Source: Bacteroidota bacterium
Lineage (GTDB): Bacteria; Bacteroidota; Bacteroidia; Flavobacteriales; Flavobacteriaceae
Assembly: GCA_023387965.1 (NCBI GenBank)
Contig: JAEWHE010000040.1
Span: 59,141-123,140 of the forward strand
Reading direction: 5' to 3'
Length of the DNA: 64,000 nt
Shown piece after piece: positions 26,503-33,789 of the stretch. The notes beneath the pieces were generated by a model, which did no database searches, had not been told where the DNA came from, and saw only the letters and a program-made list of their open reading frames with translations. A program made the position numbers and the translations under genes. Numbering within the stretch: position 1 is the stretch's first letter; each line of letters begins with the position of its first letter.

Positions 26503-27006
26503 ATGAAACCCAATTCAGCCTACAAGAACAACCGACCGAGTCGCACTAAATTCGATAAGGACATGCCCGAGTATTGCCAACAGGATCGTGCACGTCCACG
26601 AGCCATTATTTGCGATCTCGACGGAACGCTTGCCCTTATGAACGGAAGAAATCCTTTTGACGCCAGCACTTGTGACCTCGACCTGATCAACGAACCCGTA
26701 TCCAACTTGCTGAAAAACTACAAAAAACTCGGTTACCATATTTTGTTGGTATCGGGGAGGGAAGACCGGTATCGCGAACCTACTCTCCGCTTTTTGACCA
26801 CTCATGAAATTGTTTTTGACGCTTTGCTGATGCGGAAGTCGAAAGACAACAGGAAGGATTCCATCATCAAAACGGAGATTTACAACAACCACATCAAAGG
26901 CAAGTATTTTATTGAATTTGTTTTGGACGACCGCAACCAAGTGGTAGATACGTGGCGAAAGGACTTGAAACTGCCGTGTTTTCAGGTGTATTATGGGGAG
27001 TTTTGA
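26503..27006 (+). CDS. Pnkp-type polynucleotide 3'-phosphatase domain protein (HAD superfamily)
   Basis: The 167-residue protein matches the C-terminal phosphatase domain of T4 polynucleotide kinase. The catalytic aspartates are Asp38 and Asp40 in IICDLDGTLA. Motif II is SGR (84-86) in LLVSGREDRY. The basic motif RKSKDNRKD is followed by IIKTEIY, and the distal acidic pair is Asp142-Asp143 in VLDDRNQVVDTWR. The kinase domain is absent; a basic 30-residue leader replaces it. Such proteins remove 3' or 2',3'-cyclic phosphates during nucleic-acid repair. It has its own promoter and is divergent from the HD gene. Activity on RNA versus DNA cannot be told. Confidence 0.87.
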   Translation: MKPNSAYKNNRPSRTKFDKDMPEYCQQDRARPRAIICDLDGTLALMNGRNPFDASTCDLDLINEPVSNLLKNYKKLGYHILLVSGREDRYREPTLRFLTTHEIVFDALLMRKSKDNRKDSIIKTEIYNNHIKGKYFIEFVLDDRNQVVDTWRKDLKLPCFQVYYGEF

Positions 27007-27118
27007 TAGTGAGAATTGAGAATTGAGATTGGAGTATTGAGTATTGAGAAGAAATTGGAGTTTTTTAGACTACATGTTGAGATTGGATGGGTTTCCTTTA
27101 AGAATTCGAGTGTTCTTA

Positions 27119-27160
27119 GTTGACACTGTTTGACGTTCTTTGACGCTGTTTGACACTTTG
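27119..27160. repeat. Four tandem decamers, TTTGACNCTG type
   Basis: GTTGACACTG, TTTGACGTTC, TTTGACGCTG, TTTGACACTT in direct succession with exact 10-base spacing. It is about 330 bases upstream of the AraC-family gene. The spacing is helical, so a protein-binding role is possible, but nothing else supports it. Confidence 0.6.
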
Positions 27161-27178
27161 TTCCAGTTTTGTAGGGAG

Positions 27179-27211
27179 TTTGTTCGAGGTTTGTTCGGGG
27201 ATTGTTCGGGT
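27179..27211 (+). repeat. 11-bp iteron array (copy 1)
   Basis: TTTGTTCGAGG, TTTGTTCGGGG, ATTGTTCGGGT, three direct 11-base iterons. The same array occurs reverse-complemented at 32842-32885 and 56182-56225. Confidence 0.8.
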
Positions 27212-27485
27212 CAGGTTTTGAAAAGAGAGGCTTTTTCCGAACAAAGGGCGAGCGAAGGTAGAACAAGGACTAACGGCACTTAAACGGAAGAAAAAACCTG
27301 CAGGACATGCTCGATAACGGTTTTAAAATGATCACAAACGAAGAAGGGCAGGAAGTGTTGACAGCCGTTGATTGTGATTGATGTTGATTGAAACAAATTG
27401 AGATATTTAAGCAACAATACTTTTCTATCGTTTGTTGTTTCGAAAAAAGTAATTTTTGTTTGTTTGAATTTCTTAATTTTACAAA

Positions 27486-28361
27486 ATGGAAAAGATTGTA
27501 AGAGTTATTTCGGAATTTAATAATGAACTGAAACTTCAGGGTTTTAAAGCATTTCGGATTGAGCAAGACAGTGGGGATACAAGAACGTACAGCAGAAAAG
27601 AATTCTACAAAATCTGTCTGACGACCGGGAAAAGCAAGATTCATTATTCCGATAAAACATACGAACAGGAAGGAACAGTTCTCTTTTTCGGAAATCCGCA
27701 TATTCCTTACTCCTGGGAAACAATTTCAACAACCTACACTGGATATACTATACTTTTTTCTGAAGATTTCTTTAAAAATTCTGAACGTTCGGAGAGCCTG
27801 CAACAATCGTCATTCTTTAAAATTGGCGGAACACCGGTTTTGAAAATTACAGAAGAACAGAGAACTTTTCTCAATACTATTTTCCAGAAAATGATTGCTG
27901 AGCAGGAAAGCGATTATGTCTATAAAGATGAGTTGATTAGAAACTACATCAGTCTGATTATTCATGAATCTTTAAAACTTGAGCCCGAAGAAAATTTTGA
28001 ACAAAACAAAAATGCTTCCTCCAGATTGGCTTCAGTTTTCTTAGAGTTATTGGAAAGACAATTCCCGATTGAGACGACTGATACTCCTTTAAAATTGAAA
28101 ACTGCTCAACATTATGCTCAATACCTAAACGTCCACATTAATTATCTGAACCGTGCCGTAAAAGAAATCACAGGAAAATCTACTACAACTCATATTTCTG
28201 AAAGAATCATTACAGAAGCAAAAGCACTGTTGCTGCACACAGACTGGAGTATTTCAGAAATCGCCTATTCACTTGGATTTGATTATCCAACCTACTTTAA
28301 TAATTTTTTCAAAAAACAGACAGGAACCAATCCAAAAGCTTTTCGTTTAACGGAAGTTTGA
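27486..28361 (+). CDS. AraC family transcriptional regulator
   Basis: The 291-residue protein has an N-terminal cupin-like sensing half and a C-terminal double helix-turn-helix. Recognition motifs are ISEIAYSLGFDYPTYFNNFFKK and TGTNPKAFR, the usual AraC/XylS signature. It is about 85 bases upstream of an acetyltransferase-cupin-hydrolase-reductase-dehydrogenase series on the same strand and probably controls it. It is clearly paralogous in layout to the AraC gene at 38401-39339, which is next to an SDR gene. Confidence 0.92.
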   Translation: MEKIVRVISEFNNELKLQGFKAFRIEQDSGDTRTYSRKEFYKICLTTGKSKIHYSDKTYEQEGTVLFFGNPHIPYSWETISTTYTGYTILFSEDFFKNSERSESLQQSSFFKIGGTPVLKITEEQRTFLNTIFQKMIAEQESDYVYKDELIRNYISLIIHESLKLEPEENFEQNKNASSRLASVFLELLERQFPIETTDTPLKLKTAQHYAQYLNVHINYLNRAVKEITGKSTTTHISERIITEAKALLLHTDWSISEIAYSLGFDYPTYFNNFFKKQTGTNPKAFRLTEV

Positions 28362-28413
28362 ATTTCTTAATTTTTGGTTTGAATATCTTTAACGGCTTTG
28401 GAAGAGGCCGTTA

Positions 28414-28421
28414 TACCTTTG
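28414..28421 (+). promoter_or_regulatory. Candidate -7 box upstream of acetyltransferase operon
   Basis: TACCTTTG, a match to TAnnTTTG, 25 bases before the ATG at 28446. No TTG lies at the normal distance, as might be expected for a promoter that depends on an activator such as the preceding AraC protein. Confidence 0.45.
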
Positions 28422-28445
28422 TATGTATAAACCAATCAAAGAAAA

Positions 28446-29039
28446 ATGTCAGACTTACAAAATATTTCAGATAACAAACTTCCTTCAGACGATATTTTTA
28501 GCAGGCTTTCAGCTGGAGAAACGATTCGTCCGAATGATCCGCAATTAGGAAGGTTGCGTGAAGAAGCTTTTGCTGTCAAGAAATTGCTTATTGAAATGAA
28601 TAATTCTTCAAATCCTGAAGAAATATCAGGCATTTTAAGCAGAATTGTAGCTAAAGATATTAAGAACGTAGCCGTATTTACGCCTCTTTACATCAATTCT
28701 GGGAGACACATCCATTTAGGCGAAAATATTTTCATCAATTTCGACTGCACATTTTTGGCACTCGGCGGGATCACCATTGATGACGGTGTTTTAATAGGTC
28801 CAAAGGTAAGTCTTATCACAGAAAATCATCCGTTAGAACCTACACAGAGACAAGGATTAACTGCGCAACCTATCTATATCAAAAAAAATGCATGGATTGG
28901 CGCCAATGCTACGATTCTACCTGGTGTCACAATAGGTGAAAATTCCGTTGTTGCCGCCGGAGCAGTAGTTACAGAAGATGTTCCCGACAATACGGTTGTA
29001 GGCGGAATCCCCGCGAAAATCATAAAAAATATTAACTGA
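28446..29039 (+). CDS. Left-handed beta-helix O-acetyltransferase (LacA/maltose acetyltransferase type)
   Basis: The 197-residue hexapeptide-repeat acyltransferase probably transfers acetyl from acetyl-CoA to a small sugar or alcohol. Hexapeptide repeats run from [15 protein letters not shown] through [33 protein letters not shown]. The catalytic His is in ENHPLEP, in the family's usual loop. The N-terminal helical part is also as in LacA-like enzymes. It is the first structural gene of the operon downstream of the AraC gene; the next start is 14 bases after its stop. Confidence 0.9.
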   Translation: MSDLQNISDNKLPSDDIFSRLSAGETIRPNDPQLGRLREEAFAVKKLLIEMNNSSNPEEISGILSRIVAKDIKNVAVFTPLYINSGRHIHLGENIFINFDCTFLALGGITIDDGVLIGPKVSLITENHPLEPTQRQGLTAQPIYIKKNAWIGANATILPGVTIGENSVVAAGAVVTEDVPDNTVVGGIPAKIIKNIN

Positions 29040-29053
29040 AAAATAAAAGAAAA

Positions 29054-29542
29054 ATGAAATCAATACAAATAACACTAGCACTTTTAGGCACTTTGGCAAT
29101 GCTTTCGTGCACGAACAAAAATCAAAAAGAAATGGAAAATAATACAGAACTCAACGCAATTTTCCCACAGGGTGAAAAAGGTTCCAAAGATTTATTCATC
29201 GGAAATGCCTACAACATTGGCTTGGTGGATGCAGATTCAGTTTTCACAACCGCAGTGGGTAATGTATACTTCGAACCGGGGGCGAGAAGCAACTGGCACA
29301 GTCATCCGGCGGGACAAATTTTAATCATTACTGACGGAATCGGTTACCATCAAATCGAAGGCAAAGAAATCGAAATCATAAAAAAAGGAAGCGTTGTAAA
29401 GTGCCCGCCCAATGTTCTTCACTGGCACGGAGCAAGTGAAGAAGTGGGTTTACAGCAATTATACATCGTTCCAAATACAGAAAAAGGCATAGTAAACTGG
29501 AACGAAGCGGTTACCGATGAACAGTATTCAGCTAAAAAATAA
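29054..29542 (+). CDS. Cupin-domain lipoprotein
   Basis: The 162-residue protein has a lipoprotein signal ending at Cys19 (LGTLAMLSCTN) and a single cupin barrel. Metal-binding motif 1 is GARSNWHSHPAGQ followed by a Glu-containing strand. Motif 2 is CPPNVLHWHGASEE. It resembles the cupins of the hydroxynitrile-lyase or carboxymuconolactone-linked kind often found in Bacteroidota oxidoreductase operons. It is predicted to be anchored in the outer or inner membrane facing the periplasm. The substrate is unknown. Nine bases separate it from the next gene. Confidence 0.87.
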   Translation: MKSIQITLALLGTLAMLSCTNKNQKEMENNTELNAIFPQGEKGSKDLFIGNAYNIGLVDADSVFTTAVGNVYFEPGARSNWHSHPAGQILIITDGIGYHQIEGKEIEIIKKGSVVKCPPNVLHWHGASEEVGLQQLYIVPNTEKGIVNWNEAVTDEQYSAKK

Positions 29543-29551
29543 TTATACAAA

Positions 29552-30598
29552 ATGAAAAATATAGCAATTCTTGCGATCGCTTTTCTGATGACTTTCGGAC
29601 AAGTATTCGCACAAAATAAAACATCAAATTCAAACAAAATGAAAACAACTGAACACTATACATTTAAACTCAGCGATAAAGTAACCCGACAAAAAGTAAC
29701 CTTCAAAAACCGCTACGGAATCACACTTTCCGGAGATTTCTACCTTCCAAAAAATGCTGGAAACGAAAAATTAGCAGCCTTGGCAATCAGCGGACCTTTC
29801 GGTGCGGTGAAAGAGCAGTCTTCCGGTTTATATGCTAATCAGATGGCGGAAAGAGGTTTTGCCGTTATCGCTTTTGATCCTTCTTACACAGGAGAAAGCA
29901 GTGGCGAGCCGAGAAATATTGCTTCGCCCGACATCAATACCGAAGATTTCAGTGCGGCAGTTGATTTTCTGGGACTTCAAAACAACATTGACCGAAATAA
30001 AATCGGGATCATAGGAATCTGTGGTTTTGCCACTTTTGCTTTGAATGCTACGATTGCTGACAAGCGGGTGAAAGCAGTGGCGACAACGAGTGCGTACGAT
30101 ATTTCAAGGGTAAATGCTAAAGGATATTATGATAAAATGACGCAGGAAGAGCGTGCAAAAGCCTTTGAATCGATGAGCCAGCAACGTTGGGTGGATGCTG
30201 AAAACGGAAAACCAGAATATCCGACAACTCATTTACCTGAAAAACTAAAAGGCGACGAACCTCAGTTTGTCAAAGATTATTTTGATTATTACAAAACGCC
30301 AAGAGGATACCACAAACGTTCTTTAAATTCCAACAAAGGCTGGACAAAAACCAATTCTTTATCTTTTGCCAATTCGGTAATGTTGAGTTACATCAAAGAG
30401 ATTTCGCCAAGACCAATGCTTTTGATTGCAGGAGAAAACGCACATTCAAAATATATGAGTGAAGACATCTACAAAGTTGCATCAGAACCTAAGGAATTAA
30501 TGATTATTCCAAATGCCGTTCACGTGGATTTATATGATAAAGTGGAGGTGATTCCGTTTGAAAAGTTGGATAATTTCTTTAAAACTAATTTAAAATAA
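29552..30598 (+). CDS. Secreted alpha/beta hydrolase
   Basis: The 348-residue protein has a signal peptide (about residues 1-21, ending VFAQN). The fold shows the oxyanion-type strand and a nucleophile elbow GICGFATFALNA in which Cys takes the usual Ser position. The acid lies before EPKELMIIPNAVHVDLYD, with His in NAVHVD. This Cys-elbow subgroup is common in Bacteroidota and is related to dienelactone-hydrolase-like proteins; activity is not predictable. Its stop shares one base with the following ATG, so translation is coupled to the aldo/keto reductase. Confidence 0.85.
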   Translation: MKNIAILAIAFLMTFGQVFAQNKTSNSNKMKTTEHYTFKLSDKVTRQKVTFKNRYGITLSGDFYLPKNAGNEKLAALAISGPFGAVKEQSSGLYANQMAERGFAVIAFDPSYTGESSGEPRNIASPDINTEDFSAAVDFLGLQNNIDRNKIGIIGICGFATFALNATIADKRVKAVATTSAYDISRVNAKGYYDKMTQEERAKAFESMSQQRWVDAENGKPEYPTTHLPEKLKGDEPQFVKDYFDYYKTPRGYHKRSLNSNKGWTKTNSLSFANSVMLSYIKEISPRPMLLIAGENAHSKYMSEDIYKVASEPKELMIIPNAVHVDLYDKVEVIPFEKLDNFFKTNLK

Positions 30599-31482
30599 TG
30601 AACGATCAAAAAACAATTATACTGAACAATGATGTGAAAATGCCTGTTTTGGGGTTAGGCGTTTTTTTGGCTGATGGAAATGAAACGCAAACTGCCGTAG
30701 AAATAGCATTGGCTAATGATTACAAGTTGATAGACACCGCTTCCATTTACGAAAACGAATTGGAAGTAGGGCGAGGAATTAAAGCTAGCGGTATCGATAG
30801 AAAAGAATTATTTGTAACCACCAAATTATGGATTACTGATTATGGTTATGACGAAACATTGAAAGCGTTTGACCAAAGTCTACAGAAGTTAGGATTGGAT
30901 TATCTTGACCTCTATCTCTTGCATTGGCCGAATCCTTCCAATTTTGAAAAAACAATTGAATCTTGGCGTGCAATGGAGACTTTATACGAGCAAGGTGTGA
31001 TAAAAGCAATTGGTGTTTGTAATTTCAATAAAAATCATTTGGATGATTTAATGAGCAGAACTACCATTAAACCAGTTTTAAATCAGGTTGAACTTCATCC
31101 TTATTTTAGCCAGCAGGGAATTAATAAAGTTGATACAGCATTAGGTATTGTAACACAAGCTTGGTCGCCAATTGGAGGGGCGTTACTTTATCATCCCGAA
31201 GAACGTCCGCTTCCACATATTTTACAACATACTACAATCACAGATATTGCAGAAGCACATGATAAATCTTCAGCACAAGTGATTATCAGATGGCATTTAC
31301 AGCACGGTAGGTCTGTGATTCCCAAATCAGTTCAAGAACATAGAATTATAGAAAATTTTAATGTTTTCGATTTTGTATTATCCGAAGTTGAGATGAGAAC
31401 TATCGATGATTTAAATGTTGATCTGAGATTGGGTTACACACCTGAAGAATACGACGTGGCTTTTTATAACAAAACCAAATAG
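30598..31482 (+). CDS. Aldo/keto reductase (2,5-diketo-D-gluconate reductase type)
   Basis: The 294-residue NADPH-dependent reductase is a cytoplasmic TIM barrel. It has the catalytic region KLIDTASIYENELEVG with Asp and Tyr, the Lys-containing strand in ELFVTTKLWI, and His in LDLYLLHWPNP. The NADP-binding tail is GRSVIPKSVQEHRIIEN. It is the fourth gene of the AraC-adjacent operon. With the zinc alcohol dehydrogenase that follows, it suggests reduction of aldehydes or ketones, perhaps for detoxification. Confidence 0.93.
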   Translation: MNDQKTIILNNDVKMPVLGLGVFLADGNETQTAVEIALANDYKLIDTASIYENELEVGRGIKASGIDRKELFVTTKLWITDYGYDETLKAFDQSLQKLGLDYLDLYLLHWPNPSNFEKTIESWRAMETLYEQGVIKAIGVCNFNKNHLDDLMSRTTIKPVLNQVELHPYFSQQGINKVDTALGIVTQAWSPIGGALLYHPEERPLPHILQHTTITDIAEAHDKSSAQVIIRWHLQHGRSVIPKSVQEHRIIENFNVFDFVLSEVEMRTIDDLNVDLRLGYTPEEYDVAFYNKTK

Positions 31483-31536
31483 GTCATATTTAGCTAAATC
31501 TTTACTAACTTTAAATCGAAAAACAAAAAACGAAAC

Positions 31537-32592
31537 ATGGAAACAAAAAATACAAAAGCGTTCGGAACTGAAGCACCGGAGGCCGATTTGAAGCAAATGA
31601 CCATTCAGCGAAGAACGGTTACTCCAAACGACGTTGAAATTGAAATTTTATATTGTGGCGTATGCCATTCCGATCTGCATTCTGCCCGAAACGATTGGGG
31701 TGGAGCCGTTTATCCCGTAGTTCCCGGACACGAAATCGTGGGTCGAATTGTCAATGTCGGCAGCGAAGTTACCAAGTTCAAAGTGGGCGATTTGGCTGGC
31801 GTGGGTTGCATAGTCGATTCTTGCCAAACCTGCAGCAGTTGCCAACAGGATTTGGAGCAATATTGCCTGAACGGTTTTACCGGAACCTATGGAGGACACG
31901 ACAAGCACTTGAACATACAAACGTTTGGCGGTTATTCCGAAAGTGTGGTGGTAAAAGACGATTTCGTACTGAAAATTCCTGAAAACTTGGATTTGGCTGC
32001 GGTAGCGCCACTGTTATGTGCCGGAATCACCACCTGGTCGCCGTTAAGGCATTGGAAAGTAGGGAAAGGAAGCAAAGTTGCGGTTGTCGGCTTGGGAGGT
32101 CTCGGACACATGGCCATCAAACTTGCGAAAGGTTTGGGGGCTGAAGTAACGCTGTTTTCCCGAACACCAGACAAGGAACAGGATGCGTTGGGCTTAGGAG
32201 CCGATGCTGTCATAATTTCTACGGATGACCATCAGATGAAGGAAGCACGAGGAAAATTCGACCTGATTATTGATACCGTTCCGTATGTGCACGATCTGAA
32301 TCCGTATGTGGCGACTTTGGGTATCAGCGGAACGTTGGTTGTGGTAGGGTATTTAGGCGGTTTGGAGCCGATGCTGAATACCGTTCCGATGATTTTAGGT
32401 CGGAAAGCGGTCGCTGGTTCTGTCATCGGCGGAATTGCGGAAACGCAGGAAATGCTTGATTTTTGTGGCGAACACAATATTGTTTCCGAAATTGAACTTA
32501 TCAAGATGCAGGAAATCAACGAAGCGTATGAACGAATGCTCAAGAGCGATGTGCGGTACCGATTTGTGATCGACATGCAATCGCTGAAATAA
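31537..32592 (+). CDS. Zinc-dependent NAD(P) alcohol dehydrogenase (YahK/CAD type)
   Basis: The 351-residue medium-chain dehydrogenase has catalytic zinc ligands in CGVCHSDLHSAR and VVPGHEIVGRI. Structural zinc cysteines are in DSCQTCSSCQQDLEQYC. The NADP-binding Rossmann motif is VVGLGGLGHMAIKLA. This is the cinnamyl-alcohol-dehydrogenase/YahK class that reduces a broad set of aldehydes. It is the last gene of the operon and is followed by a strong terminator. Confidence 0.94.
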   Translation: METKNTKAFGTEAPEADLKQMTIQRRTVTPNDVEIEILYCGVCHSDLHSARNDWGGAVYPVVPGHEIVGRIVNVGSEVTKFKVGDLAGVGCIVDSCQTCSSCQQDLEQYCLNGFTGTYGGHDKHLNIQTFGGYSESVVVKDDFVLKIPENLDLAAVAPLLCAGITTWSPLRHWKVGKGSKVAVVGLGGLGHMAIKLAKGLGAEVTLFSRTPDKEQDALGLGADAVIISTDDHQMKEARGKFDLIIDTVPYVHDLNPYVATLGISGTLVVVGYLGGLEPMLNTVPMILGRKAVAGSVIGGIAETQEMLDFCGEHNIVSEIELIKMQEINEAYERMLKSDVRYRFVIDMQSLK

Positions 32593-32629
32593 ATTATAGA
32601 CCGAAACAAGAGCCATTGTTTCAATTCCT

Positions 32630-32668
32630 AAAACGCCTGTGTCGAAATGATGCAGGCGTTTTTTTTAT
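32630..32668 (+). terminator. Intrinsic terminator of the AraC-adjacent operon
   Basis: AAAACGCCTG (32630-32639) pairs perfectly with CAGGCGTTTT (32653-32662), followed by more T. Confidence 0.88.
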
Positions 32669-32841
32669 GGTGAATCGATAGGGAAAATCCATAGGTATTT
32701 TTAGACCGTTTTTACTAGTTTTTCACGCGCTTGCTTCGAAGTTTGTTCGGGGTTTATTTGGATAAAATCGATTTTAAAAAAAATAGGGTAAAAGTACTGT
32801 TAAAATTATCTTAAATTGTCAGATTTCTGACCCGTTCTTCG

Positions 32842-32885
32842 AGCCGAACGATCCTCGAACAAACCTCGAACAAACCCCGACCAAA
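32842..32885 (-). repeat. 11-bp iteron array (copy 2)
   Basis: On the plus strand AGCCGAACGAT, CCTCGAACAAA, CCTCGAACAAA, CCCCGACCAAA, four adjacent 11-mers. It is the reverse complement of the array at 27179, so the AraC operon between them is flanked by inverted copies. Confidence 0.8.
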
Positions 32886-33036
32886 CCAACTAAGAAAAAT
32901 ATTGTTAAAATTTTTTAGGTTTTGGTGTTGAAAAAGGATAGTGAAATGTAGGAAAATACAACTGAAAACAGCTCCGTGTATTTGAAAAAATGCATTATAG
33001 TTTTTGTGGTTGTTTTTTTGTTAATTTGATACCATT

Positions 33037-33783
33037 ATGGAAGACAAGATACTACTCCAATTAAAAGAAATAGAAGCGCTAAAAGACGTTCAGATTTTAT
33101 TTGCGTGCGAATCAGGAAGTCGGGCATGGGGATTTGCCTCTCCGGACAGCGACTATGATATTCGGTTTATTTACAAACACGATTTGGACTATTACCTCTC
33201 GCTTTGGGAACAACCCGACGTAATTGAGTTCATGACCGAAGACGATTTGGACGGTTCCGGATGGGATTTACGGAAAACCGTAAAGTTATTGGCAAAATCC
33301 AACGCACCTTTGCTGGAATGGTTGTACTCGCCTGTGGTGTATTTTCAGGACGAGGCTTTTGTACAGCAGATGCAGGCCTTGGCAACGGAATGTTTTTCGC
33401 CCATTGCGAGCCTGCACCATTATTTGGGCACAACCAAGAATTTTATGGAAGCCTGCCAAGCTGAAGAAGTAAAGCTGAAAAATTATTTCTATGCCTTGCG
33501 TACGGCATTGGCTGGAAAGTGGATTATTGAAAAAAACAGCATACCGCCTGCGGCTTTCGCAGAACTGTTACCGATTGCACCGTTGCACATACAGCAAAAA
33601 ATAGCGGAATTACAAGCAATTAAAGCCAACCAAAACGAGAAATACTTGCACCCGAAGGAGAATATGATTACGGAGTTTTTGATGGAGACGGTTAAGTACA
33701 ATGAGGAACATGCAAAAAGTTTGGGAAGTGGGAAGAAGATGGGAGAGGAACTGGATAGGGTTTTTATTAATTGGGTAAAATAA
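33037..33783 (+). CDS. Pol-beta-superfamily nucleotidyltransferase (PF10127/RlaP-like), first copy
   Basis: The 248-residue protein has the minimal nucleotidyltransferase signature: Gly-Ser-Arg (27-29) in CESGSRAWGF, then Asp39 and Asp41 in PDSDYDIRFIY. A helical C-terminal part follows. It matches the predicted nucleotidyltransferases of PF10127, some of which are linked to RNA ligases and proposed to act in RNA repair (RlaP). No ligase is seen here. The OLD-like ATPase gene starts six bases after its stop and a second nucleotidyltransferase follows that, so three genes form one transcription unit. Confidence 0.87.
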   Translation: MEDKILLQLKEIEALKDVQILFACESGSRAWGFASPDSDYDIRFIYKHDLDYYLSLWEQPDVIEFMTEDDLDGSGWDLRKTVKLLAKSNAPLLEWLYSPVVYFQDEAFVQQMQALATECFSPIASLHHYLGTTKNFMEACQAEEVKLKNYFYALRTALAGKWIIEKNSIPPAAFAELLPIAPLHIQQKIAELQAIKANQNEKYLHPKENMITEFLMETVKYNEEHAKSLGSGKKMGEELDRVFINWVK

Positions 33784-33789
33784 GAGAAT

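Larger units (their letters stand above)
27007..27485. other. Repeat-rich intergenic region before the AraC gene
   Basis: 479 bases with no convincing gene. It contains GAGAATTGAGAATTGAG low complexity (27010-27050), four decamers of the type TTTGACGCTG (27119-27160), and three 11-base iterons TTTGTTCGAGG-type (27179-27211). A loosely inverted partner (CCGAACAAAGGGCGAGC, near 27237) follows. A short fragment reading KNLQDMLDNGFKMITNEEG near 27292 may be a remnant of a lost gene. Confidence 0.6.
32593..33036. other. Intergenic region with terminator and inverted iteron arrays
   Basis: 444 bases without a convincing gene. It holds the terminator of the dehydrogenase gene, a partial iteron (AGTTTGTTCGGGGTTTATTTGG, near 32746-32768 with one interruption) and the full reverse-oriented iteron array at 32842-32885. 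Together these make a loose inverted repeat. The last 90 bases before 33037 are AT-rich and probably hold the promoter of the nucleotidyltransferase operon, but no clear consensus is seen. Confidence 0.55.

Noticed and set aside
27280..27380. Fragment reading KNLQDMLDNGFKMITNEEG
   Set aside because: It may be the end of a lost gene, but a stop codon lies close upstream and no family can be named.
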